Made by a program: the position numbers and the translations under genes
DNA from: Calditrichota bacterium
GTDB lineage: Bacteria; Zhuqueibacterota; Zhuqueibacteria; Residuimicrobiales; Krinioviventaceae
Direction of reading: 5' to 3'
Assembly (NCBI GenBank): GCA_013152225.1
Contig: JAADGR010000313.1
Coordinates: forward strand, 1-39,735
DNA: 39,735 bases
Notes under the pieces: model-generated
The model's database searches: none
What the model was told of the DNA's origin: nothing
What the model saw: only the letters and a program-made list of their open reading frames with translations
In this document: in pieces, positions 23,407 through 32,107 of the stretch
Numbering within the stretch: position 1 is the stretch's first letter
How the letters are laid out: every line of letters starts with the position of its first letter

Positions 23407-23426
23407 ACTTAAACTAGGAGAACGTT

Positions 23427-23963
23427 GTGTCAAGAGTTGGAAAAATACCCATATCCATTCCCGACGGTGTGTCGATTGATTTTAAAAATAACTATGTTAC
23501 GGCAAAAGGCCCAAAGGGTGAGCTTGGCGTACAGATACATCCGGACATGAAATTGACACTAAAGGATGGGACGTTGACTGTTGATAGACCTTCTGAAAGC
23601 AAAGAGCATCGTTCGCTTCATGGGCTTTCACGAACTCTTGTTGCGAATATTGTACAAGGTATTACATCCGGCTTTGAAAAAAGGCTCGAAATTGTTGGTG
23701 TAGGTTATCGCGCGGAATTGAAAGGTAAAAAACTGCTTATCTCTGTTGGATACTCGCATCAAATTCTTTATATTCCGCCCGAAAGTATTGAAGCTGCGGT
23801 AGAAGGGAATAACGTAGTTATTATTCGCGGTATCGATAAAGTCCTGGTTGGGCAAGTTGCCGCAAAAATACGTTCCTTTCGCCCCCCCGAACCTTACAAA
23901 GGCAAGGGAATTCGTTATGCCGACGAAGTTGTGAGAAAGAAGGCAGGAAAAACTGCTGCTTAA
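23427..23963 (+). CDS. rplF: 50S ribosomal protein L6 (GTG start)
   Basis: MSRVGKIPISIPDGVSIDFKNNYVTAKGPKGEL...RSFRPPEPYKGKGIRYADEVVRKKAGK. Confidence 0.98.
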   Translation: MSRVGKIPISIPDGVSIDFKNNYVTAKGPKGELGVQIHPDMKLTLKDGTLTVDRPSESKEHRSLHGLSRTLVANIVQGITSGFEKRLEIVGVGYRAELKGKKLLISVGYSHQILYIPPESIEAAVEGNNVVIIRGIDKVLVGQVAAKIRSFRPPEPYKGKGIRYADEVVRKKAGKTAA

Positions 23964-24006
23964 AATTATTAAATATGTGATTAAATTTGAATGATGAGTA
24001 ATAATC

Positions 24007-24378
24007 ATGCCAGACAGGATTTTAGGAAAAAAATTAGCCAGGAAACGTCGAAGAAAACACATCCTGAAGCAGATTCGAGGGACGAAAGAAAGACCTCGTT
24101 TGGTTGTGCATCGAAGCAATAAGCACATTTATGCACAAATTGTAGATGATGACGGTCGTCGAACAATTTCAACTGCATCTTCTTTGTCAAAGGATATCGC
24201 AGCCGAAATCAAAGGCGTTTCCAAGGTTGAACAGGCTAAAGAGGTCGGAAAGTTGGTTGCAAAATTGGCGGCCAAGAAGAAAGTGAAATCAATTATCTTT
24301 GATCGCGCCGGCTACTTGTATCACGGTCGTGTAAAAGCATTGGCCGAAGGCGCACGAGAAGGTGGCTTGGACTTTTAA
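24007..24378 (+). CDS. rplR: 50S ribosomal protein L18
   Basis: [30 protein letters not shown]...[26 protein letters not shown]. Confidence 0.97.
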   Translation: MPDRILGKKLARKRRRKHILKQIRGTKERPRLVVHRSNKHIYAQIVDDDGRRTISTASSLSKDIAAEIKGVSKVEQAKEVGKLVAKLAAKKKVKSIIFDRAGYLYHGRVKALAEGAREGGLDF

Positions 24379-24415
24379 TTATTTCTAACAATTGTGAAAA
24401 AGGAGTTGTAAGGAT

Positions 24416-24949
24416 TTGGATAGAATAAATCCCAACGAATTAGACCTAAACGAAAAAGTAGTTCATGTCAACCGCGTCGCCAAAGTTGTCAAAGGCGGTA
24501 GGAGATTCAGTTTTAACGCAATTGTTGTTGTTGGCGATGGCAAGGGACATGTTGGCGTCGGTCTCGGAAAAGCGAACGAAGTCGCTGATTCCATCTCAAA
24601 AGGCACTGAAGTCGCAAAGAAAAACCTCATCCTTGTACCACTTTTAAATGGTACTTTAACCCACGAAATTGAGGGCAAGTACGGTGCAGGTCGGGTCTTT
24701 TTGAAACCTGCTGCCCCGGGTACGGGTGTGATCGCCGGTGGCCCTGTTCGTGCTATCATGGAAGCGGTTGGTGTTACAGATGTTCTTACAAAGAGCCGTG
24801 GTTCTGCAAATCCTCATAATGTGGTTAAAGCCACAATGGTTGCGCTTGAGAACCTGATGGACGTTCAGAGCATAGCTCGAAAGCGAGGCCTTTCGGTGAT
24901 GAGAGTTTTTAATACCGTACCTAAAGTCAAAGACACTGTAGAAGAATAG
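24416..24949 (+). CDS. rpsE: 30S ribosomal protein S5 (TTG start)
   Basis: [44 protein letters not shown]. Confidence 0.98.
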   Translation: MDRINPNELDLNEKVVHVNRVAKVVKGGRRFSFNAIVVVGDGKGHVGVGLGKANEVADSISKGTEVAKKNLILVPLLNGTLTHEIEGKYGAGRVFLKPAAPGTGVIAGGPVRAIMEAVGVTDVLTKSRGSANPHNVVKATMVALENLMDVQSIARKRGLSVMRVFNTVPKVKDTVEE

Positions 24950-24974
24950 AAATTGATGTATTAGGAATTGCTCA

Positions 24975-25169
24975 ATGGCAAAGAAAAAAGTAAAACAATT
25001 AAAAATTACTTTAAAGCGCAGCACAATTAAACGATTGGCCAAGCAGAAAGCTACGGCCAAGGCGTTAGGCTTGCGAAAATTAAATCAAAGTGTTGTCCAT
25101 TCGGACACTCCTGTGATTCGTGGAATGATCAATCGAATCTCGCATCTAGTTTCCGTTGAAGAACTGTAG
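24975..25169 (+). CDS. rpmD: 50S ribosomal protein L30
   Basis: [58 protein letters not shown]. Confidence 0.96.
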   Translation: MAKKKVKQLKITLKRSTIKRLAKQKATAKALGLRKLNQSVVHSDTPVIRGMINRISHLVSVEEL

Positions 25170-25213
25170 TGATTCGTCTGTTTATTGCTTAATATAATTT
25201 GTTTGAGGAAGAA

Positions 25214-25645
25214 ATGGATTTATCGACATTAAAATATGCAGATGGGGCTCGTAAAAACCGTAAGAAAATTGGACGCGGAGGAGCTCGCGGAGGAACTTCC
25301 GGGCGCGGACATAAAGGCCAGCGTTCCCGTTCCGGCTCTAAAAAGCACTTGTGGTTTGAAGGCGGTCAGATGCCAATCATGCGTCGTCTTCCCAAACGTG
25401 GTTTTAAGAATTTTAATAAAAAAGAAGTTCAAATTGTCAATCTTTGTGACTTGAACAAACTCAAAGTTGATGAAATTAATCCTCTGGTTCTCTTTGAAAG
25501 CGGATTAATAAAAAAGGTGAGCATCCCCGTCAAAATATTAGGCGATGGGCAATTGGACAGAAAACTGGAAATTTCAGCCAACGCGTTTAGTCGGTCCGCT
25601 GTCGAGAAAATCGAAGCTGTTGGCGGGAGGGCTACCACATTATGA
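25214..25645 (+). CDS. rplO: 50S ribosomal protein L15 (ATG 25214 preferred over upstream TTG 25199)
   Basis: RGGARGGTSGRGHKGQRSRSGSKKHLWFEGGQMPIMRRLPKRGFKN; GAGGAA SD immediately 5' of 25214. Confidence 0.97.
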   Translation: MDLSTLKYADGARKNRKKIGRGGARGGTSGRGHKGQRSRSGSKKHLWFEGGQMPIMRRLPKRGFKNFNKKEVQIVNLCDLNKLKVDEINPLVLFESGLIKKVSIPVKILGDGQLDRKLEISANAFSRSAVEKIEAVGGRATTL

Positions 25646-26973
25646 TGGGGAGTCTGCAGAGTATCTTTAAGATTCCGGAACTCAAAAAGCGCATCATTTT
25701 TACCACGCTCATCCTGATCGTTTATCGGGTTGGCGGCCATGTTCCGATCCCCGGTGTAAACGCGCAGGCATTGCTGGAATACTTCCAACAAGCGCAGCGC
25801 GGTTTGCTTGGTCTTTACGATTTATTTGCGGGTGGCGCTTTTAAGCGTGCCACCGTTTTTGCTCTTGGTATTATGCCCTATATTTCTGCTTCAATTATTA
25901 TCCAGTTGCTTGGAGCAGTTGTCCCTTATTTTCAGAAATTACAAAAAGAAGGTGAGCAGGGCAGGAAAAAGATCACTCAGTTGACTCGTTATGGCACTGT
26001 TGCTATTTCTATCATGCAGGGCTATGGCGTTAGTGTGTTTTTGGAAAGAATCGGATACAGCACTTCCGGGCAACTTGTGGTTCCTCACCCGGGCTTTGGA
26101 TTTCGCTTGCTGACCATGTTAACGCTTTCGGCCGGGACGATCCTTATTATGTGGCTGGGGGAATTGATCACCGAGCGGGGGATAGGAAACGGGATATCTT
26201 TGATTATCTTTATTGGAATCATCGCCCGGTTTCCAAATTCGATTTTTGATGAGTTGCAGCAAGTCGCAAGTGGTAACAGAACGTTAATAACAGAATTGCT
26301 TTTATGGGTTATTTTTGTGGGCACTGTGGCCGGGACTGTTCTTTTAACTCAGGGGACGAGGAAAATACCCGTTCAGTACGCCAAGCGGGTCATCGGACGT
26401 AAGATTTACGGCGGCCAAAGCACGCATATCCCGCTAAGAGTCAATACCGCCGGCGTTATGCCGATCATTTTTGCGCAGTCGATCCTGTTTATTCCTCAAA
26501 CTGCCATGCAATTTTTTCCCAACAGCAATTTTATGATGTCTATAAATGCGCTGTTCGATTATCAGTCCTGGAGTTACTGGATTATTTACGGCGTTATGAT
26601 TGTCTTTTTCACTTATTTTTATACGGCTATAGCTTTTAATCCGGTAGATGTAGCTGATAATATGAAAAAGCAGGGTGGGTTTATTCCCGGTGTGCGACCC
26701 GGTAAAAGGACGTCCGAGTTCATTGATAATATTTTGACCCGAATTACTTTACCTGGATCTGTTTTTCTGGCACTTATTGCAATTTTTCCATCCGTTGTTG
26801 CAAAGTTTACCAATGTATCTTATAACTTTGCCAGCTTTTATGGAGGAACGTCGTTGCTTATTGTCGTCGGCGTTGCCCTGGATACTTTACAACAGGTTGA
26901 ATCGCACTTGCTCATGCGCCACTATGATGGCTTTATGAAGAGCGGCAAGATTCGCGGAAGACGGCGATTCTAA
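25642..26973 (+). CDS. secY: Protein translocase subunit SecY (ATGA overlap with rplO)
   Basis: FTTLILIVYRVGGHVPIPGVNAQAL...GGAFKRATVFALGIMPYISASIIIQLL; multi-TM. Confidence 0.98.
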   Translation: MMGSLQSIFKIPELKKRIIFTTLILIVYRVGGHVPIPGVNAQALLEYFQQAQRGLLGLYDLFAGGAFKRATVFALGIMPYISASIIIQLLGAVVPYFQKLQKEGEQGRKKITQLTRYGTVAISIMQGYGVSVFLERIGYSTSGQLVVPHPGFGFRLLTMLTLSAGTILIMWLGELITERGIGNGISLIIFIGIIARFPNSIFDELQQVASGNRTLITELLLWVIFVGTVAGTVLLTQGTRKIPVQYAKRVIGRKIYGGQSTHIPLRVNTAGVMPIIFAQSILFIPQTAMQFFPNSNFMMSINALFDYQSWSYWIIYGVMIVFFTYFYTAIAFNPVDVADNMKKQGGFIPGVRPGKRTSEFIDNILTRITLPGSVFLALIAIFPSVVAKFTNVSYNFASFYGGTSLLIVVGVALDTLQQVESHLLMRHYDGFMKSGKIRGRRRF

Positions 26974-26995
26974 GCCGTTTCCGTAATCGGAGAAG

Positions 26996-27652
26996 ATGAT
27001 GAGAACAATATTTCTTGGAGCGCCCGGCACGGGCAAGGGAACGCAAGCGTCCGTTTTGGCAGAAAAATATAATATCCCGCAAATTTCTACCGGGGATATT
27101 CTCAGGCAAGCGGTCAGTGAGGGCACTGAACTTGGAAAGCAAGCCAAATCTATTATGGAATCCGGTGGTCTTGTTTCCGATGATATCATTATTGCGCTGA
27201 TTAAAGAGCGTCTGGCGCGGCCGGATTGTGCGAGTGGTTATATTTTGGACGGCTTTCCGCGAACAGTACCGCAGGCGCAAAGTTTGGATGATATTTTACA
27301 AGATAGTGCGCCAATCGACGGTGTCGTTTATTTTGATGTTCCTGAAGAAATTATTATTACTCGGCTGACGAGCAGGCGGGTTTGCAGCAAGTGTGGCTAT
27401 ATTTACAATTTGATCACTGATCCACCGTCGGAAGACGGTAAATGCAGAATATGCGGCGGTGAGATTATGCAACGAGACGATGATAAAGAAGAAACCGTCA
27501 GAAATCGTCTTAAAGTGTACAAGGAAAAGACTGCTCCGCTAAAGGATTACTATTTGGAGCAGCAAAAGCTGTACGTGGTTGACGGGACCCGGAACGTCGA
27601 TCAGGTGCGGGCGGATATTGACAAGATTTTTCAGAAATTTTCTAAAGCGTAA
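26996..27652 (+). CDS. adk: Adenylate kinase with Cys4-type zinc lid
   Basis: FLGAPGTGKGTQASVLAEKYNIPQISTGDILRQAV...DGFPRTVPQAQSLD; CSKCGYIYN...CRICGG lid. Confidence 0.98.
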   Translation: MMRTIFLGAPGTGKGTQASVLAEKYNIPQISTGDILRQAVSEGTELGKQAKSIMESGGLVSDDIIIALIKERLARPDCASGYILDGFPRTVPQAQSLDDILQDSAPIDGVVYFDVPEEIIITRLTSRRVCSKCGYIYNLITDPPSEDGKCRICGGEIMQRDDDKEETVRNRLKVYKEKTAPLKDYYLEQQKLYVVDGTRNVDQVRADIDKIFQKFSKA

Positions 27653-27653
27653 A

Positions 27654-28415
27654 ATGATTAACATAAAAAATTCGAGAGAGATCGAGTTCTTACGAAAGAG
27701 TGCTCAAATTGTAGCCGAATCACTTTTGTTGGCACAATCTCGAATTCAACCGGGTGTTCGCACCATCGATCTTGACAAAGAAATTTCAGAATATATTCGA
27801 TCAAAGGGAGCACGACCGGCATTTAGAGATTTTCATGGTTACCCTGCAAATATTTGCGTTTCTATTAATGACCAGGTTGTTCATGGCATCCCGGGACCAC
27901 GAGTTCTCAGAGAAGGCGATATCGTCAGTGTGGATATTGGCGTCGAATTAAACGGATATTATGGAGATGCTGCAAGAACATTTGCCGTGGGAAAAGTTTC
28001 GTCCGAAAAAGAAAAACTCGTGCGGGTCACGCGTGAATCGCTGTATAAAGGAATAGAAGCAGCGAGGGAAGGCAATCGTCTCTATGATATTAGTTATGCT
28101 ATTCAGACGCATGTCGAGAGTGCCGGGTTTTCCGTTGTGCGTGATCTTGTCGGACACGGGATCGGAAAACAAATGCACGAAGAACCGCAGATCCCAAATT
28201 ACGGTAAAGCTGACAGAGGGCCCAGGTTAAAGGCAGGCATGGTTTTCGCAATTGAGCCGATGGTTAATATGGGCGAATATAAGGTTTATACTCAAGATGA
28301 CCAATGGACGGTTGTTACACGAGATGGATTACCTTCAGCACATTTTGAGCACGATGTGGTGATTACAAAAAACGGAGCGGAAATTTTATCATTAGCAGCG
28401 AGTGAGGAAATTTAA
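27654..28415 (+). CDS. map: Methionine aminopeptidase type I
   Basis: Starts [79 protein letters not shown]; start at 27654 rather than 27579, which overlaps adk. Confidence 0.97.
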   Translation: MINIKNSREIEFLRKSAQIVAESLLLAQSRIQPGVRTIDLDKEISEYIRSKGARPAFRDFHGYPANICVSINDQVVHGIPGPRVLREGDIVSVDIGVELNGYYGDAARTFAVGKVSSEKEKLVRVTRESLYKGIEAAREGNRLYDISYAIQTHVESAGFSVVRDLVGHGIGKQMHEEPQIPNYGKADRGPRLKAGMVFAIEPMVNMGEYKVYTQDDQWTVVTRDGLPSAHFEHDVVITKNGAEILSLAASEEI

Positions 28416-28419
28416 CATC

Positions 28420-28638
28420 ATGGCAAAAGAAGCATCAATAAAAATTGATGGCACCATTCTCGAAACATTGCCCAACGCCAATTTTAAAGTGGAATTGGAA
28501 AACGGACATAAAGTACTCGCACATATTTCCGGCAAGATGAGGATGCACTTTATTAAAATATTACCCGGTGATAAAGTTACTGTGGAATTATCTCCTTATG
28601 ATTTGACCCGTGGTCGAATCATCTATCGATACAAATAG
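28420..28638 (+). CDS. infA: Translation initiation factor IF-1
   Basis: [63 protein letters not shown]. Confidence 0.98.
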   Translation: MAKEASIKIDGTILETLPNANFKVELENGHKVLAHISGKMRMHFIKILPGDKVTVELSPYDLTRGRIIYRYK

Positions 28639-28648
28639 GAGCAAAAAT

Positions 28649-28765
28649 ATGAAAGTCAGATCTTCGGTAAAAAAAGTATGCGAGCATTGTAAAATCGTTC
28701 GTAGAAAAGGTGTTGTCAGAGTTATTTGCAAAAGAAACCCCAGGCACAAACAACGCCAGGGTTAA
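28649..28765 (+). CDS. rpmJ: 50S ribosomal protein L36 (zinc-binding form); absent from the supplied ORF track
   Basis: [38 protein letters not shown]; between infA and rpsM. Confidence 0.97.
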   Translation: MKVRSSVKKVCEHCKIVRRKGVVRVICKRNPRHKQRQG

Positions 28766-28798
28766 TTGTCTGAGTAACGAGAATTAAAGGAGAATATC

Positions 28799-29173
28799 TT
28801 GGCTCGTATTGCAGGTATAGATTTACCTCGGGATAAGAGAATTGAAGTTGCTCTTACCTATATAGCTGGTATTGGAATGTCTTCTGCACAGAAAATATTG
28901 GCAAAGACAAATGTAAACCCCGATATGCGTGTCCGCGACATGGATCCCGATGACATTGCCAAACTGCGTGATGTTATCGTAGGAGAATATAAAGTTGAGG
29001 GCGCTTTGCGCAGCGAAATCCACATGAATATTAAAAGGCTGATGGATATTGGCTGCTATCGAGGATTGCGTCATAGACGGAATATGCCGGTTCGAGGACA
29101 GCGCACGCATACCAATGCGAGAACAAGACGCGGCAAGCGTGGCGTATCTGTTGGTATCAAAAAGAAAAAATAA
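28799..29173 (+). CDS. rpsM: 30S ribosomal protein S13 (TTG start)
   Basis: [26 protein letters not shown]...[27 protein letters not shown]. Confidence 0.98.
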   Translation: MARIAGIDLPRDKRIEVALTYIAGIGMSSAQKILAKTNVNPDMRVRDMDPDDIAKLRDVIVGEYKVEGALRSEIHMNIKRLMDIGCYRGLRHRRNMPVRGQRTHTNARTRRGKRGVSVGIKKKK

Positions 29174-29202
29174 GTTTTGTTTTTATATTAGCGAGGTGAT
29201 CA

Positions 29203-29592
29203 TTGGCTAACCCCAGAAAACGAACATCGAAAAAGAAAGAAAAAGTAGAAGCGAATGGTATCGCCCACATCAAGGTAACATTTAATAACACAAATGTTAC
29301 TTTGACGGATGTCTACGGAAACGTGATTTCATGGGCAACAAGCGGTCGGTCCGGTTTTAAGGGATCGCGGAAAAGTACGCCCTTTGCTGCACAGCTTTCA
29401 GCAGAAGCGGCCGCAAAAGAAGCGATGGATCTTGGCCTGAAGAGAGTGGAAGTTCTCGTCAAAGGTCCTGGTTCCGGTCGTGAAGCGGCAGTTCGTTCTT
29501 TGCAGGCAGCGGGTTTGGAGGTTACTTCTATTAAGGATGTAACACCTATTCCCCATAACGGATGTCGACCGCCTAAAAGGCGTCGGGTTTGA
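29203..29592 (+). CDS. rpsK: 30S ribosomal protein S11 (TTG start)
   Basis: [45 protein letters not shown]...[18 protein letters not shown]. Confidence 0.98.
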   Translation: MANPRKRTSKKKEKVEANGIAHIKVTFNNTNVTLTDVYGNVISWATSGRSGFKGSRKSTPFAAQLSAEAAAKEAMDLGLKRVEVLVKGPGSGREAAVRSLQAAGLEVTSIKDVTPIPHNGCRPPKRRRV

Positions 29593-29656
29593 CTATTAAA
29601 TAGAAATACTGATTTTTACGGCGACAAACGAGTCGTTAACGAGGAGGTCTTTTTAT

Positions 29657-30286
29657 ATGGCGAGATATACTGGTGCTGATTGTAAATTGTGTCGCAGGGA
29701 AGGAATGAAGCTTTTCCTCAAGGGCACAAAATGCAATTCCAACAAGTGCCCATTTGACAAAAAAGGGTATGCACCGGGTCAGCATGGACGCGCGAGAAGA
29801 TTCAAACAGTCTGAATACTCGATCCAGTTAAGAGAGAAGCAAAAAGTTAAAAGAATGTACGGATTGCTGGAGGCCCAATTTCATAATTATTTCAAGAAAG
29901 CGGAACGAGCCAAGGGTATTACCGGTGAAAATCTGCTCCGAATGCTGGAATGTAGGTTGGATAATATTATATTCCGCCTTGGTTTAGCACCATCCCGTGC
30001 TGCGGCCCGTCAATTGATTCGTCATCGCCATTTTTCAGTAAATGGGGCTCTGGTAGATATTCCTTCTTTTCAAGTATCTAGCGGTGACGAAATAAAAGTG
30101 AGAGATAAAAGCCGACAACTAGAGATGATTCATGGTGCAATGAAAAGGGTTCGTGACGGTAAAATGGTTTCATGGCTGTCATTGGATAAAGCGGGGATGT
30201 CGGGCTCTGTCCTGGAAGTTCCCGGTCGAGAGTCAATACCCGTGAATGTGAATGAAAGTTTGATTGTCGAGCTTTATTCAAAGTAA
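29657..30286 (+). CDS. rpsD: 30S ribosomal protein S4 (zinc-binding form)
   Basis: MARYTGADCKLCRREGMKLFLKGTKCNSNKCPFDKKGYAPGQHGRARR. Confidence 0.98.
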   Translation: MARYTGADCKLCRREGMKLFLKGTKCNSNKCPFDKKGYAPGQHGRARRFKQSEYSIQLREKQKVKRMYGLLEAQFHNYFKKAERAKGITGENLLRMLECRLDNIIFRLGLAPSRAAARQLIRHRHFSVNGALVDIPSFQVSSGDEIKVRDKSRQLEMIHGAMKRVRDGKMVSWLSLDKAGMSGSVLEVPGRESIPVNVNESLIVELYSK

Positions 30287-30352
30287 AATTGGTCGAAAAA
30301 ACTCGATACAATTTCATTTGTCACTTGTCATTTATTTTATGGAGCAAACCGT

Positions 30353-31339
30353 ATGGCCTTACCAAGTTTTCAGATGCCAGAGAGCATTGAACTGGATGAG
30401 TCAACATATAGTACAACTTGTGGAAAGTTTATAGTACAACCACTGGAACGGGGATTTGGAACAACAATCGGCAACTCTTTAAGAAGAGTCTTGATGTCTT
30501 CCATTCCCGGTGCAGCGATTACAAGTATCCGCGTCGACGGAATCTTGCATGAATTTTCCACGATCCCCGGTGTTCTTGAAGATGTTTCAGACATTATTTT
30601 GAATTTGAAACAAGTTTGTATTAAGCTTATTGAAAAGAGACCCGAAAAAGTTGTCATTGACCTGAAGGGACCCAAAGAGTTTAAAGCAGGCGATATTCAG
30701 GAGAATACAACAGAGTTTGAAATTCTTAATCCCGATCTGCATATCGCGACTTTGAATAAAGATGCGGATTTCAAGTTAGAGTTGCGAATTTCACGTGGCA
30801 GAGGATACGTCCCATCCCAGGAAAACAAATTTCCTGATATGCCTTTGGGTACGGTTCCGATTGACGCAATTTTTACACCTGTTACCCGCGTCACTTATAA
30901 AGTGGAAAATACGCGTGTCGGACAAAAAACAGATTACGAACGGTTAATACTTGAAATAACCACAGACGGCAGCATCACGCCTGATGACGCACTCAGCTAT
31001 GCGGGCAAGATATTAAAAGATCATATCTCATTGTTCATTTCGATCGATGTGGAGACTGAGGAAGAGGAAACGCCTGAAGTGGATGAAGAAGCAATCCGCA
31101 TTCGCAACCTGCTCAAGATGAATGTTGATGAACTGGAGCTTTCCGTTCGCTCGCATAATTGCCTGACGGCTGCCAATATTCAAACAATCGGCGATCTTGT
31201 TTCCAGGGATGAGCAGGAGATGCTTAAATTCAGGAATTTTGGCCGAAAGTCTCTGACAGAACTCAATAAAATTCTGGAAGAAAAAGGTCTGCATTTCGGT
31301 ATGGATATCGAAAAATTTCTCAAAAAGTCTGAAGGTTGA
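30353..31339 (+). CDS. rpoA: DNA-directed RNA polymerase subunit alpha
   Basis: FIVQPLERGFGTTIGNSLRRVLMSSIPGAAITSIRVDGILHEFSTIPGVLEDV; C-terminal LSVRSHNCLTAANIQTIGDLV. Confidence 0.98.
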   Translation: MALPSFQMPESIELDESTYSTTCGKFIVQPLERGFGTTIGNSLRRVLMSSIPGAAITSIRVDGILHEFSTIPGVLEDVSDIILNLKQVCIKLIEKRPEKVVIDLKGPKEFKAGDIQENTTEFEILNPDLHIATLNKDADFKLELRISRGRGYVPSQENKFPDMPLGTVPIDAIFTPVTRVTYKVENTRVGQKTDYERLILEITTDGSITPDDALSYAGKILKDHISLFISIDVETEEEETPEVDEEAIRIRNLLKMNVDELELSVRSHNCLTAANIQTIGDLVSRDEQEMLKFRNFGRKSLTELNKILEEKGLHFGMDIEKFLKKSEG

Positions 31340-31367
31340 TTTAAAATAGATTTGAAGGATTAATTTT

Positions 31368-31835
31368 ATGAGGCATTTAAAGTCAGGAAGAAAACTGGGC
31401 AGGACAGTTAGCCATAGAAAAGCGATGTTATCAAATTTGGCAACAGCGATCTTGACTCATAAAAGTATTATCACCACAACGCCAAAAGCAAAAGAAGCTC
31501 GTTCAACAGTTGAACGTCTTATTACTTTTGCAAAACGTGGTGACTTGGCATCCAGAAGGATGGTTTTGCGAACCGTTAAAGACAAAAAATTAGTCAAAGA
31601 GTTATTTGAGGAAATCGCTCCTACGTATGCTGACAGAAATGGTGGCTATACGCGCGTGATAAAGATTGGACACAGAAAAGGTGATAATGCACCTCTTGCC
31701 ATTTTTGAAATGGTCGGCTATGAAGGTGTTCAGGCTGCGAAGATTGAGAAAGCGCGGCAAAAGCGCGAGGCAAAAGCAGAGAAAGAACGTAAGGAAGGTG
31801 AAACAACCGAACCTGAACCTGAATCTGAAGAGTAA
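31368..31835 (+). CDS. rplQ: 50S ribosomal protein L17
   Basis: MRHLKSGRKLGRTVSHRKAMLSNLATAILTHKSIITTTPKAKEARSTVERLITFAKRG. Confidence 0.98.
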   Translation: MRHLKSGRKLGRTVSHRKAMLSNLATAILTHKSIITTTPKAKEARSTVERLITFAKRGDLASRRMVLRTVKDKKLVKELFEEIAPTYADRNGGYTRVIKIGHRKGDNAPLAIFEMVGYEGVQAAKIEKARQKREAKAEKERKEGETTEPEPESEE

Positions 31836-31860
31836 AAACTATTTCATATTGTTATCCAAA

Positions 31861-31886
31861 GGGCAATCACAAGATTGCCCTTTTTT
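31861..31886 (+). terminator. Rho-independent terminator closing the ribosomal superoperon
   Basis: Perfect 8-bp stem GGGCAATC-ACAA-GATTGCCC followed by TTTTTT, 25 nt after rplQ stop. Confidence 0.93.
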
Positions 31887-31952
31887 ATAACAGGCTCATC
31901 TTTGTCCCCTGCTTTTTTAATACATAACAAATTCGTAAAAAATCGAAAAGCA

Positions 31953-32010
31953 TGTCATCGCGAGGAGCGGAGCGTTAGTTTATCCCGAATTATCGGGGAA
32001 GCGATCTTCG
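31953..32010. repeat. REP/MITE-like palindromic intergenic element (single copy in this window)
   Basis: tgtcATCGCgaggagcggagcgttagtttatCCCGAattaTCGGGgaaGCGATcttcg: inner stem CCCGA/TCGGG, outer arm ATCGC/GCGAT; resembles the GTCATYGCGAGGAGC...GAAGCRATCT type of dispersed bacterial repeat. Confidence 0.55.
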
Positions 32011-32049
32011 ACAAAATACATAACACCCCCGCTTCTTGCAAAATTCATA

Positions 32050-32077
32050 TTGCTTTTTGGCCAATAATTTCTAAATT
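32050..32077 (+). promoter_or_regulatory. Weak candidate promoter for hutI
   Basis: TTGCTT - 16 bp - TAAATT; first gene after a terminator so a promoter is expected in 31887-32107. Confidence 0.3.
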
Positions 32078-32107
32078 GAAACGTTTTGTTGCTCCGATAA
32101 AAATTAA

